A stretch of DNA of 47,794 bases from Buttiauxella warmboldiae (GCF_003818135.1 NZ_RPOH01000054.1:1-47794), one strand, 5' to 3'. Counted from the first letter of the stretch, positions 33,442 through 44,605 are shown. The notes: a model not told the origin generated them from the sequence alone. A program made the numbers and translations.

Positions 33442-33472
33442 CCCTTGTGTCTACCGATTTCACCACCCGGGC
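33386..33472 (-). tRNA. leuZ: tRNA-Leu (anticodon UAA), rebuilt by integration
   Basis: 87 nt with encoded CCA, long variable arm (class II) and loop ATTTAAAAT giving anticodon TAA. The 5' acceptor strand is GCCCGGG and the 3' strand TCCGGGT, so pairs 1-72 and 7-66 are G-U, whereas the displaced host end at attL would pair perfectly. Discriminator A73 is kept. First-choice decoding of UUA and UUG should remain. Confidence 0.95.
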
Positions 33473-33484
33473 TCGGGAAGAAAG

Positions 33485-33558
33485 TGGAGGCGCGTTCCGG
33501 AGTCGAACCGGACTAGACGGATTTGCAATCCGCTACATAACCGCTTTGCTAACGCGCC
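33485..33558 (-). tRNA. cysT: tRNA-Cys (anticodon GCA)
   Basis: 74 nt, starts GGCGCGTTAGCAAAGCGG, anticodon in GATTGCAAATC, ends GCGCCTCCA. Nearly identical to E. coli cysT, and transcribed with glyW and leuZ. Confidence 0.97.
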
Positions 33559-33607
33559 AAAACTTTTTACCTTTGCAGGCTGTAACAGAACTTCTGCTAC
33601 CTAAATC

Positions 33608-33683
<76 letters not shown>

Positions 33684-33737
33684 AAAATCTTGATTTCTTT
33701 ATCTTCTGGCAAGCTGTGCTGCCGTTCGATGCGTTGC

Positions 33738-33765
33738 ATTCTACTTACCTGACGCAATGAGTCAA
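33738..33765 (-). promoter_or_regulatory. promoter of the glyW-cysT-leuZ operon
   Basis: On the minus strand TTGACT (33760-33765), 16-bp spacer, TAGAAT (33738-33743), followed by GC-containing discriminator GCAACGC. It lies about 55 bp before glyW. Confidence 0.7.
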
Positions 33766-33880
33766 TGAAATTTTCCGTCGCCGCGTGTCGTTTGCTGAAT
33801 TTTGCACCGTACCGATCACACTTCAAGCAAACAACCTCATAGAACGGTGAAATATTGGCTTATTACGCAGAAAACAGGCA

Positions 33881-34825
33881 TCAGATTTGATAATCCAGCA
33901 CCGTTTCCGCAGGCTCAAGCGCCAGCCTTTTAATCTCTGCAACCGAAAGTGCTGGATTGCATAACTCGATAAAGCGCCAGACGTAGTTTCTCTGGAGCTG
34001 GCCACGCTTTAATCCAAGCCACACGGTATTGGCAGCAAACAGGTGACGAGTATCGAGCCTGACCAGCCCCTCTTGCTCACCACTGGCCTGAAACGCCACC
34101 AGCCCGATACCCAACCCCAGCTCGACATAAGTTTTCACCACGTCAGAATCCTGAGCGCTCAGCACGATATCGGGAGTCAGCCCACGACGTGAAAACGCTT
34201 CGTCGATTCGCGCTCGTCCGGTAATGCCCTGACGATAGGTAATCAGCGGCCAGCGGCTGATATCGTCAAGCGTAAGCGGGGTCGCATCAATCAATGCATG
34301 TCCGCGCGGCACCAGCAACGTGTGATACCAGTTAAACCACGGATAAGCGACGACTAAAGGATCGGCGCTCAGGCGTTCACTGGCAATGCCAATGTCTGCC
34401 GTACCGTTATGCAGCAGCGTTTCTATCTCCTGCGGCGTGCCCTGAATTAATTCCAGACGCACTTCAGGGAATAAGGAGCGGAAGGATTTGATGACCGACG
34501 GCAAGCTGTAGCGCGCCTGAGTATGGGTAGTGGCAATGGTAAGTACCCCACAGGCATCGTTGGTAAACACATCCGCAAGGCGCCGGACGTTGCTGGCTTC
34601 ATTGAGAATGCGTTCAGCCATCACCAGCAAGGCTTTACCCGGCTCCGTCATACCTAACAGGCGTTTACCGCGGCGGATAAAGATCTCGATACCCAGCTCT
34701 TCTTCCAGTTCACGAATATGGCGGCTGACGCCCGATTGCGAAGTGAAAAGCCTATTGGCCACTTCGGTCAGGTTATAGTCCTGCCGGGCCGCCTCGCGGA
34801 TGATTTTAAGCTGCTGGAAGTTCAC
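33881..34825 (-). CDS. cbl: Cbl, LysR-type regulator of sulphur assimilation
   Basis: 314 residues very similar to E. coli Cbl: N-terminal HTH FQQLKIIREAARQDYNLTEVANRLFTS, then GVSRHIRELEEELGIEIF, and the conserved TTHTQARYSLP and GIGLVAFQASGEQEG region, ending ETVLDYQI. Cbl activates genes for use of organosulphur compounds (ssu, tau) under sulphate limitation and is itself under CysB. The start is GTG at 34825. It follows nac in the same direction, as in E. coli. Confidence 0.93.
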   Translation of the reverse strand: MNFQQLKIIREAARQDYNLTEVANRLFTSQSGVSRHIRELEEELGIEIFIRRGKRLLGMTEPGKALLVMAERILNEASNVRRLADVFTNDACGVLTIATTHTQARYSLPSVIKSFRSLFPEVRLELIQGTPQEIETLLHNGTADIGIASERLSADPLVVAYPWFNWYHTLLVPRGHALIDATPLTLDDISRWPLITYRQGITGRARIDEAFSRRGLTPDIVLSAQDSDVVKTYVELGLGIGLVAFQASGEQEGLVRLDTRHLFAANTVWLGLKRGQLQRNYVWRFIELCNPALSVAEIKRLALEPAETVLDYQI

Positions 34826-34930
34826 TCTGCCCCCGGGGCCCGATCGTTCTTTACACTATTGTTAAAGTGGTCACCCCGGGATAACAAATAATAAAAACCA
34901 GCAGCTTATTCGATTTAGCAATAAACCAGC

Positions 34931-35848
34931 TCACCCCACCAGCAGCAACTCTCGATTTTCCTGTAGGGGACGCACGATTAGCGACATCAGAATGTCCTTC
35001 ACTGCCTGAGCCTGTGGACTTAGCCCGGCGCGTGCTGACAAATTAACCGCAAGCGACAGATTTAGCGCTGGATTAGTGATGCGTGCCATCCAGCCGTTTG
35101 CCGAACTCACCAGCGACTGCGCCGCAGACTCTGGCAACACGGTTACCCCCATACCGCTGGCAATCACAGCGGTTAGCGTCGGGATAGCATCAATCTCTTC
35201 AATAAATTTCGCGGTTAACCGGCGCAGGGAAAAGGCTTCATCGACGCGCTTACGCACGGCGCTATAGTTACGAGGCAGGAATAGTTTCATTTCGGCCACC
35301 GCGCAGAGATCGACTGCCTGACCAGGACAGCCGCGGGTGCCGACCAGAAATAACTCCTCTTTGAGTAACGGCTGGCTAACGATGCCCACCGTTGGCGAAC
35401 GGTCATACAGCACCGCCATGTCAAGCTTGCCGCTTAACAGTTGATCATTCAGGTCAGCGCTACTGTTCTCATGCAGATAGACCAGCACATCGGGTAATTG
35501 CGCCCGTACGGCCTGTAATAAAGGCAGGGTGATAGAAGAAGCCGCCGTACCGGGTGCCAGGCCAATCGAAACCTGGCCACCTAAAGTCTGGCCCACATTG
35601 CCAACGGCTAATTGCGCCTGCTCGCACTGGCGTAAAATAGTACGCGCGTGGGTATAGAGAATTTTTCCAGCTTCCGTTGGCGTAACGCCGCGCTTAGTGC
35701 GAATTAACAGCTGCTGATCCATTTCACCTTCAAGAGTCGCAACTTGCTGGCTCAGCGCCGGCTGCGCGATATGCAGCACTTCTGCAGCCTGAGTCAGGCT
35801 ACCGATATCGACGATGGTGACGAAATACTTGAGTCGTCTTAAATTCAT
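34931..35848 (-). CDS. nac: Nac, nitrogen assimilation control LysR-type regulator
   Basis: 305 residues from ATG 35848 (GGAGG upstream), the length of E. coli Nac. It starts MNLRRLKYFVTIVDIGSLTQ with HTH AEVLHIAQPALSQQVATLE, and its core matches Nac (GTAASSITLPLLQAVR). Nac is made under nitrogen limitation and couples sigma-54/NtrC control to sigma-70 promoters. The gene has a textbook sigma-54 promoter and an NtrC site upstream. Confidence 0.93.
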   Translation of the reverse strand: MNLRRLKYFVTIVDIGSLTQAAEVLHIAQPALSQQVATLEGEMDQQLLIRTKRGVTPTEAGKILYTHARTILRQCEQAQLAVGNVGQTLGGQVSIGLAPGTAASSITLPLLQAVRAQLPDVLVYLHENSSADLNDQLLSGKLDMAVLYDRSPTVGIVSQPLLKEELFLVGTRGCPGQAVDLCAVAEMKLFLPRNYSAVRKRVDEAFSLRRLTAKFIEEIDAIPTLTAVIASGMGVTVLPESAAQSLVSSANGWMARITNPALNLSLAVNLSARAGLSPQAQAVKDILMSLIVRPLQENRELLLVG

Positions 35849-35904
35849 TTTGCCTCCTACACGCAATGCCAACGCCAGTCCCGGCAGGCCTCTCTTTTAA
35901 CCAT

Positions 35905-35920
35905 AGCAATATGCCTGCCA
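35905..35920 (-). promoter_or_regulatory. sigma-54 promoter of nac
   Basis: On the minus strand TGGCAGGCATATTGCT: GG of the -24 element and GC of the -12 element 12 bp apart, fitting TGGCAC-N5-TTGC. Start site about 45 bp before the nac ATG. Confidence 0.85.
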
Positions 35921-36038
35921 CTTTTGAGAAGCCTTCGCTCAGGAGAGCTAACAAACTGGATAATAAGCAAAAGTGATTTGAGAAAGCGGATAATAAGATG
36001 GAAACAGGGGTTCTCTTATGCTCCATTAGAGGTACAGG

Positions 36039-36055
36039 TGCACCATCACGGTGCA
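36039..36055. promoter_or_regulatory. NtrC-binding site (nac enhancer)
   Basis: TGCACCATCACGGTGCA is a perfect match to TGCACC-N5-GGTGCA. It is about 120 bp upstream of the sigma-54 promoter, the usual distance for an NtrC enhancer. Confidence 0.88.
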
Positions 36056-36321
36056 CCCGAAGGCAAACGGCAGGCTTGCCCACTACAGCCGGAGTTTCAT
36101 GCCCGCAGCGTTAGTCCAGCCGGTGGTTGCAGAGGCAACTTTCCCGCACGGGAACAATGCAGGAAGTTGCCGCCAGCAGGAACACCTGAAAACAAGCAGT
36201 GCGCCTTAAAATGAGCGTTCTCGCTTAACAACAAATGCGCTTTAAATAATATCTCGGTACGTCCAAATGGCCGGGGTTGTCTGTTTTATCAGCAAACGCA
36301 CTCGGGGTGTGATGAGAGGCT

Positions 36322-36350
36322 TTGACAAGTTCGGGATGCCTCGCTACTAT
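36322..36350 (+). promoter_or_regulatory. promoter of tRNA-Asn
   Basis: TTGACA (36322-36327), 17-bp spacer, TACTAT (36345-36350), then a GC-rich discriminator GCGCCCC typical of stringently controlled tRNA promoters. Confidence 0.88.
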
Positions 36351-36368
36351 GCGCCCCGTTCACACGAT

Positions 36369-36444
36369 TCCTCTGTAGTTCAGTCGGTAGAACGGCGGAC
36401 TGTTAATCCGTATGTCACTGGTTCGAGTCCAGTCAGAGGAGCCA
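36369..36444 (+). tRNA. asnV: tRNA-Asn (anticodon GUU)
   Basis: 76 nt, TCCTCTGTAGTTCAGTCGG start, anticodon loop CTGTTAATC, CCA encoded. It is next to nac, as E. coli asnV is. Confidence 0.95.
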
Positions 36445-39080
<2,636 letters not shown>

Positions 39081-39090
39081 CAGTGGTCTA

Positions 39091-39114
39091 AGGTGGGTAA
39101 TATATTACCCACCT
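39091..39114. terminator. palindrome after katG
   Basis: A perfect 24-bp palindrome (11-bp arms, AGGTGGGTAAT and its complement) 11 bp past the katG stop, without a T-run; probable terminator or mRNA end structure. Confidence 0.55.
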
Positions 39115-39338
39115 GCCTGAGCCTTTCCAAAAAAAACAATAAAGATAAGATACCAATATTACTATATTTTAATAACAGTCAACTGCCACCAGAAAAAGCA
39201 GGCTGCGTAAGCCCTTCCGATTAATAAATCATGGTATGCATTGAGCATTTTTCTATTCGCATTACTCCTGAAAAAGGAAAATACGTTCCTGCTCCGCTAG
39301 TTAAAATAAATCGTCCGCAAGAAAACAAGGTGAATAAA

Positions 39339-40154
39339 ATGAAATCCAGAATATATTATCTGACTATATTAACCGGGCTGGTTTCTTTCATTTCGGCCAT
39401 AGCTTATATCGGGCAGTATGATGGCGTCTGGTCCATGGTGGTGATGATTATCTTTTCTCTGCTGATCCCGCTCAGCGCATGGCTCTGGCGCAAGAACCGG
39501 CTTATCAGCTTTATGTTAACGTTATTTTTTACCGTGATAGTGGTGCGTAATGCTGACCAGCACGACTGGTCGCAGGTGGGATGGTTAACGGCAATCACCT
39601 TTATCCCTTTACTGATACAGGCCGCGATTGTGTTCCGGGAAGGTATCGAAAAATACGGCACGCAGGAGGCGGCACTCTCTTTTTTCAGAATGTTTGTCGG
39701 GTTTAATTTTCTGACCCACTGTACCGAAAAGCTGTTTCGCTCTTCACATGATGCCGGTCTGGTCAGCTTCTTTCAGAATGTCGTGGGAATGCACACTTTC
39801 GGCACCGTACTTAGCGAAAACTTCGCTGTAACCCTGATCGTTATTGGCGGTCTGGTCGAACTGACTTCAGCCATATTAATTGGCTTTGGGCTGTTGACGC
39901 GAGCCGGGGCATTTATTGCGGCGCTGTATCTGGTGGCTGCGGAAGTGATGAGTGGGCATTTTGGCATTGGTTATACCTGGATGATGCCGGGTGGCGGATG
40001 GGAGTTTCCCTTCTTCTACTTTATGGTCACCCTTCCCTTCTTATTACCAAATTCGGCGGGTCAGCTATCTCTGGATCATGAATGGAAGCTGGCTTTTCAG
40101 CCGTTCCTTAACCTGTTTTCGGGCGTCGATGCACGTTTAAATGATTTTGATTAA
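39339..40154 (+). CDS. DoxX-like membrane protein
   Basis: 271 residues (ATG 39339 with AAGGTG upstream; an earlier ATG at 39231 adds a non-hydrophobic leader without a good ribosome site). It has about seven hydrophobic segments; the region FFRMFVGFNFLTHCTEKLF, GGLVELTSAILIGFGLLTR and the C-terminal FFYFMVTLPFLLP fit the DoxX/SURF4 group of small quinone-linked or redox-associated membrane proteins. It follows katG after 250 bp and may act with it in oxidative stress; that is inference. Confidence 0.65.
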   Translation: MKSRIYYLTILTGLVSFISAIAYIGQYDGVWSMVVMIIFSLLIPLSAWLWRKNRLISFMLTLFFTVIVVRNADQHDWSQVGWLTAITFIPLLIQAAIVFREGIEKYGTQEAALSFFRMFVGFNFLTHCTEKLFRSSHDAGLVSFFQNVVGMHTFGTVLSENFAVTLIVIGGLVELTSAILIGFGLLTRAGAFIAALYLVAAEVMSGHFGIGYTWMMPGGGWEFPFFYFMVTLPFLLPNSAGQLSLDHEWKLAFQPFLNLFSGVDARLNDFD

Positions 40155-40168
40155 CCGCTTTAACCAAT

Positions 40169-40191
40169 AACGGCAAGCCTGGCTTGCCGTT
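40169..40191. terminator. bidirectional terminator
   Basis: AACGGCAAGCC-T-GGCTTGCCGTT, a perfect 11-bp stem between the convergent DoxX-like and OpuAC-like genes. Confidence 0.65.
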
Positions 40192-40216
40192 ACTGGCGGG
40201 CTGAGAATACTGTCGC

Positions 40217-40993
40217 TTATTTAAGAGACTGGCGCTGGCTCCACAATTGCGCCGCCTGACGCGGAGTTTTATGCTGTCGGCAAATTTGATAATCCAGTTC
40301 GCTGATAGCCGCATTGCCAGGCGACAACGCCCGCAGCTCTGCCAGTAGGGGGGTGGAAAAGTTTTCGACCACAGACTTTGACGCAATCAGCGTGGCTTCA
40401 TCCTGACCGCCAAGTAAACCTTTCGGCTCCCGTAGCGCGCGAATAGCATAACGGTGATGTAAAAACTGCGGGTGCCACAGCGGGATAACCATCCAGCGCT
40501 CTTCCTTTACGCCCTGCTCAAAGGCACCGTAACACTCTTCTTCACGGCCGTTATGAAACTGGTACCCTGCCTGTTCGAGCGCATATTCTTCCATAATGGC
40601 ACGGGAAAAGCGGCTAATACCGGCTCCGGGATTAATTCCCTGAACACGTTTTTCCATCCTCGCCTGCACCTCCGGTTTTAGTAAATCCTCAACCGAGGCG
40701 ACATCCCGTTCAGGAACATAATCAGGCACGCCCCAGATACAGTAGGGATGATAAAGTACGCCCAGCTTAACCGTATTATCAATAAAAGGGGCCAGATATA
40801 CCTCATGGCTGGCCGGTAGCCAGGCCGAGACCAGCATATCAACCTCGCCTCGCCCGTAGCGCTCAAACATCTCCTGATGTGGACTGGCGCTGTTTTCAAC
40901 CTGCCAGCCATGTTTTTCAAAAACCTGCTCTACCAGCGCCGCGCTGGCCGCATGAAAGCTTAATCCGATATGGCCGATGCGTATCTTTTTCAT
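40217..40993 (-). CDS. OpuAC-type substrate-binding domain protein without signal peptide
   Basis: 258 residues resembling glycine betaine/choline-binding proteins (OpuAC): KIRIGHIGLSFHAASAALVEQVFEKHGW, YGRGEVDMLVSAWLPASH with the conserved aromatic residue in the SAWLP loop, and WMVIPLWHPQFLHHRYAIR. These normally have a secretion signal and an ABC permease; here the N-terminus is directly the first beta strand and no permease or ATPase lies nearby. It is the last gene of a minus-strand row (LysR, MFS, VOC, cupin, this). It could be a cytoplasmic binder of the compound handled by the row. Confidence 0.75.
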   Translation of the reverse strand: MKKIRIGHIGLSFHAASAALVEQVFEKHGWQVENSASPHQEMFERYGRGEVDMLVSAWLPASHEVYLAPFIDNTVKLGVLYHPYCIWGVPDYVPERDVASVEDLLKPEVQARMEKRVQGINPGAGISRFSRAIMEEYALEQAGYQFHNGREEECYGAFEQGVKEERWMVIPLWHPQFLHHRYAIRALREPKGLLGGQDEATLIASKSVVENFSTPLLAELRALSPGNAAISELDYQICRQHKTPRQAAQLWSQRQSLK

Positions 40994-41021
40994 TCGTTCG
41001 TTACCTCTTTGGACAATATAT

Positions 41022-41387
41022 TCAGGAGGACGACTTCATTTGCCGATCGCCGACAGGAGGCGTAAATTCCACCGTCACAAATATCAGCGCCGCCTCTCCG
41101 GTGTTAGTGATGTCATGCACAAACATGGTCTCAGCATTCAGGTCCGGAAAGTTTTTTGACTCGCCGCGCCGATAGACGATATTCACCACCCGCCCGTCCC
41201 CGTAACGCGAACAAGCTTTTCCATCGGTTAATACGGTCCAGAAATAGGGCCTGTCATGACGATGCGCAGGAAGCGTTTCTCCCGGTTCAAGATGGATTTG
41301 CCAGACCCGCATCTGCTCGGTTTCCAGCACCAGCGAGGTGCCAATCCGATCGTGGTTTACCGCTTGTGGAAAAATGAAGTTATTCAT
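41022..41387 (-). CDS. cupin-domain protein
   Basis: 121 residues with the cupin barrel: motif 1 LEPGETLPAHRHDRPYFWTVL (H42 and H44 as likely metal ligands) and motif 2 FPDLNAETMFVHDITNTG. Start ATG 41387 overlaps the end of the VOC gene (ATGA), GAGG upstream. It probably binds a small carboxylated compound with a metal; the reaction is unknown. Confidence 0.8.
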   Translation of the reverse strand: MNNFIFPQAVNHDRIGTSLVLETEQMRVWQIHLEPGETLPAHRHDRPYFWTVLTDGKACSRYGDGRVVNIVYRRGESKNFPDLNAETMFVHDITNTGEAALIFVTVEFTPPVGDRQMKSSS

Positions 41388-41785
41388 TGTGTTACCTCTG
41401 GCACAGCCTCACTGAACACCGCTTCAATTAACTGCCCGCCGGGCGCCCGCATAAAAATCCGCCGCTCCTGAATATCGGCCAGGTCCATCAGGGAATAATT
41501 GATCCCCAGACCATCGAGCTTTTCGCGAAAGGCACCGTAGCCTTCAAGATGAAACGCCACATGGTCGATACCTTCTTTTAACGCGGCGAAGGGCAACGGC
41601 GCCCCCTGTACTCTGGCAGGAATGATATGTACCAGCGGTTTACCCTGGGAGTACAGCCAGTAACCGGGAATACGGCTGTGAATAAGCGCCGGGCGTTGCC
41701 CGACCTGTAAATCAAACACCGAGATAAAAAAATCACGCGTGCCGTCCATGTCATGAGTGCGGAAAGTGATATGGTCGATATACAT
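41384..41785 (-). CDS. VOC family (glyoxalase-like) protein
   Basis: 133 residues with two beta-alpha-beta-beta-beta modules: MYIDHITFRTHDMDGTRDFF and GIDHVAFHLEGYGAF, metal ligands H5 and H74-type plus E near the C-terminus (IEAVFSE). VOC proteins include lyases, dioxygenases and antibiotic-resistance proteins. Start 2 bp after the MFS gene, GAGG upstream. Confidence 0.82.
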   Translation of the reverse strand: MYIDHITFRTHDMDGTRDFFISVFDLQVGQRPALIHSRIPGYWLYSQGKPLVHIIPARVQGAPLPFAALKEGIDHVAFHLEGYGAFREKLDGLGINYSLMDLADIQERRIFMRAPGGQLIEAVFSEAVPEVTQ

Positions 41786-41787
41786 AA

Positions 41788-42963
41788 TTACCTCACTGCC
41801 TGGACCTTCAGGCTGCTGTTACGCCGGTTAAAGAGCACAAATGCAATTCCGGCAACGGGAATCAGTGTGGCCACCCAAGGAATACCCACCGCGCCCAACG
41901 TGCTATCTACCGTCAGTCCGCCAATAATACCGCCCAGCGCGTTGGCAAGGTTAAAGGCCGAGATGTTGGCGGTGCCTGCCAGCTCTGGTGCCGCACTGCC
42001 GTGTTTCAGGACACTCATCTGCAGCGGAGGGACGTTGCCAAAGGAGGCAATGCCGAACAGGAACGTAGCCGCCATAAACAACCAGTAGTGGCTGCTGACC
42101 AGGCCGACAATCACCAGCGAGGCGACCATCAGTAGCGGCCATAACAGCTGTGCATGCCGCAGGTTGCGGTCAGCAGTAATCCCTCCGATATGATTGCCCA
42201 CCACCAGGCCGATACCCACCACAAACAGCAGCACGGTTAACGCCTGGACGCTGTAACCGGCCACCTGCTCGGCCAGCGGCGCAATATAGCCGTACAGGGT
42301 CATAAAGCCGGTCCAGCACAGAACGGTAATCGCAAGGCTTGCCAGCAACGGTCCGTGGCGAAATGCCTTCAGCTGCTGACGAATACTTCTGGCCTGCTCA
42401 ATCGGCTGGCGTTCAATCGTCAGCATGATGGCAACCAGCGCCACTGCACCAAGGGCTGCAACGACATAAAACGTCACGTTCCAGCCGAAGATATTGCCAA
42501 TCCACGAACCGAACGGCACGCCCAGCACGTTTGCCAGCGTCAATCCGGCAAACATCTGCCCGACAGCGCGTCCGGCAAGACTCTCGGCCACCAGCCGCGT
42601 CGCCACCACCGCGCCGATCCCGTAAAACGGCCCCTGAACCAGACCTGCCAGCACCCGGCTGACCAGCAGCACCGAATAGCTGGTAGCTAAGGCGCTGACG
42701 AGATTGGCGGCAATAAACATCACCATCAGCCCGGCCAACACGTTACGTTTTTCAAAGCGGGCAAGCCACAGCGTCAGCACCGGCCCGCCGATAACAATCG
42801 CCATGGCGTAAGCGGTGATAACATTTCCCGCCTGGCCGTCGCTGATATTCAGCGAGTGGGCCAGGGTGGTTAATAACCCGGCGACGACAAATTCAGCGGT
42901 GCCGATAGCAAAAGCGGATAAGGTCAGGATCCAGACCTGTAAAGGAATACGTTGCGGTTTCAT
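41788..42963 (-). CDS. MFS transporter, DHA1 (12-TM) YdhP/AraJ-like
   Basis: 391 residues, 12 predicted membrane segments. N-terminal LSAFAIGTAEFVVAGLLTTLA matches the (A/S)FxxGxxEFxxxGLLP motif of YdhP/AraJ-type exporters; FAGLTLANVLGVPFGSWIG follows. Exports an unknown compound. The first ATG at 42996 adds 11 residues, but MKPQRIPLQ aligns better with the family. Part of a tight row with the VOC and cupin genes. Confidence 0.85.
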   Translation of the reverse strand: MKPQRIPLQVWILTLSAFAIGTAEFVVAGLLTTLAHSLNISDGQAGNVITAYAMAIVIGGPVLTLWLARFEKRNVLAGLMVMFIAANLVSALATSYSVLLVSRVLAGLVQGPFYGIGAVVATRLVAESLAGRAVGQMFAGLTLANVLGVPFGSWIGNIFGWNVTFYVVAALGAVALVAIMLTIERQPIEQARSIRQQLKAFRHGPLLASLAITVLCWTGFMTLYGYIAPLAEQVAGYSVQALTVLLFVVGIGLVVGNHIGGITADRNLRHAQLLWPLLMVASLVIVGLVSSHYWLFMAATFLFGIASFGNVPPLQMSVLKHGSAAPELAGTANISAFNLANALGGIIGGLTVDSTLGAVGIPWVATLIPVAGIAFVLFNRRNSSLKVQAVR

Positions 42964-43080
42964 AAATGGCTCTGTCAGATAAATGATAAGAGCCATTCTG
43001 GGCTACGTATTTACTTTTGATAATGGCGATAAAATAGAATTAATTATTTTATTTTTATAAACAATATACGGGGGGGCGAG

Positions 43081-43992
43081 TTATTCATTCTCCAGCCAGT
43101 GGATAAAAAATTCGCTGAAAGCGGTCACCTGCTGGGGCTGGAAACGCCGCTGCGGGTAGACAAACTGGAGGCCAACCTGTTTTTTGTCATGACGGCTGAA
43201 GCCGATAAAGGTGTCAGCAAACAGCACCGTGAGCCGCCCCTGCTCCACATCGCGTTTTACATCCCACCACGATTTGCTGGCGATCCCCGCCCCGGCCAGT
43301 ACCCACTGGCGCAATAATGCCCCGTCATCACACACCATCGCAGGCGTGACCCGCACGACAGCAGGCTCCCCCTGCTCTTCAAAGCGCCACTCGTTCATCA
43401 GCGTGCCGCGCTGCTCCATGACCAGGCAGCGATGTCCGTGCAGCTCAGCCGGATGCTGAGGTACACCATGTGTTTCAAGGTAATTTTTGGCGGCAACCAG
43501 CACCCGGTGATTAGGGCGAATAAATTTCGTTACCAGATTACTGTCCGGGAGATTGCCGAAACGCACGCTCATATCCAGACGGTTAGCAATCAAATCCACT
43601 ATGTTCTCGCTGAGATAAACCGAGCTTCTGACTTCCGGATGCAGGCGGGAAAAATCCAGCAGCGCGGGCGACAGGTACTGACGGCCAAAATCAGACGGTG
43701 CTGAAATCCGCAGGCTGCCGCTCAGCACGCCCTCTTTTTGTGTCAGTTTCGATTCGGCCTGCGCCATTTCTTCCAGCACGCGAAGCGCGGCGTGATAAAA
43801 GTCCTCCCCGGCGCGGGTCAACGCGATGGATCGGGTGGAGCGGTTAAAAAATCGGGTCTGGTAACGCTCTTCCAGCGCTTTGAGCCTCGCGGTCATAGTG
43901 GCCGGAGAGAGATTCATCCGCCTTCCTGCAGCCGCCAGCCCACCCGCCTCTACCACTTCCACCAGTAAAGTAAGATCTTCGAGCTTGCCCAT
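43081..43992 (-). CDS. LysR-type regulator
   Basis: 303 residues. HTH at about 17-40 (GGLAAAGRRMNLSPATMTARLKAL), AGEDFYHAALRVLEEM linker and the substrate-binding domain starting LSGSLRISAPSDFGRQYL; similar to DmlR/YafC-type regulators. AGGA 8 bases upstream of ATG. It lies upstream of the MFS-VOC-cupin row and probably controls it. Confidence 0.85.
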   Translation of the reverse strand: MGKLEDLTLLVEVVEAGGLAAAGRRMNLSPATMTARLKALEERYQTRFFNRSTRSIALTRAGEDFYHAALRVLEEMAQAESKLTQKEGVLSGSLRISAPSDFGRQYLSPALLDFSRLHPEVRSSVYLSENIVDLIANRLDMSVRFGNLPDSNLVTKFIRPNHRVLVAAKNYLETHGVPQHPAELHGHRCLVMEQRGTLMNEWRFEEQGEPAVVRVTPAMVCDDGALLRQWVLAGAGIASKSWWDVKRDVEQGRLTVLFADTFIGFSRHDKKQVGLQFVYPQRRFQPQQVTAFSEFFIHWLENE

Positions 43993-44300
43993 TATTTTAT
44001 TTTCCTGAATAAAAAATCAGCTTTCACCGGCATTATAAAGCGGTTTACGTGAGATAGAGTCAAGCCATAATCAGCCTTGCAGCAGCAAACATGCCGTCTG
44101 ACACCCTGATGTCATCGGGTTAGAAAACATATCGTTATAGCCCACAGGCGCTACAGAGAGAGGGTCCGCAAAGCGAGTGCAGGATGGCACCAGGTGACGT
44201 CTACAAGAATGAAGGGAAGATGACTCGTCGACGCGTGCTGGCGCACACCACTAAAGCCGTTACCTGATGGCAACGGCCAGGTTGGAAACAGATCGGGTAT
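43993..44300. other. intergenic region between two minus-strand genes
   Basis: 308 bp without a credible gene; it holds the LysR promoter and, at 44256-44277, a terminator-like hairpin for the upstream row. Confidence 0.4.
44256..44277 (-). terminator. hairpin ending the oxidoreductase row
   Basis: GCCGTT (44256-44261) and AACGGC (44272-44277) separated by 10 nt, then TTTAG on the minus strand. Weak terminator. Confidence 0.4.
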
Positions 44301-44603
44301 TTACGGCTCAACCGCGTTCAAACGCACCAGCTGTAAAGGCTCTGCCAGCAACGCATCCATCTGCTGGACAAACGCCTGGAAATGCGGCAGTGCAATATGG
44401 GTATCCAGCGCTTCCTGCCCTTTCCAGGACTCACGCACGTAAAAGACATCCGGCGTCTCCTCGAGCTGGAACAAAGCATAATCAAGGCAGCCCGCTTCCT
44501 GGCGCGTTGGCAGAACCAGCGCCTGCAACGCAGACTTCAGGTTATCACGTTGCCCTTCTTTGGCTTTCAGCACCGCGATAATCGACAGGGTGTTATCACT
44601 CAT
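44301..44603 (-). CDS. antibiotic-biosynthesis-monooxygenase (ABM/YgiN-like) domain protein
   Basis: 100 residues: LSIIAVLKAKEGQRDNLKSALQ, TRQEAGCLDYALFQ and FYVRESWKGQEALDTHIALPHFQ are the beta and helix signature of the small dimeric ABM fold. Such enzymes oxidise quinols or aromatic compounds without cofactors. ATG 44603 follows the nitroreductase stop directly. Confidence 0.85.
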   Translation of the reverse strand: MSDNTLSIIAVLKAKEGQRDNLKSALQALVLPTRQEAGCLDYALFQLEETPDVFYVRESWKGQEALDTHIALPHFQAFVQQMDALLAEPLQLVRLNAVEP

Positions 44604-44605
44604 AG

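Noticed and set aside
39231..39338. Longer start for the DoxX-like protein
   Set aside because: The leader is not hydrophobic or family-like and has no ribosome site; ATG 39339 has AAGGTG.
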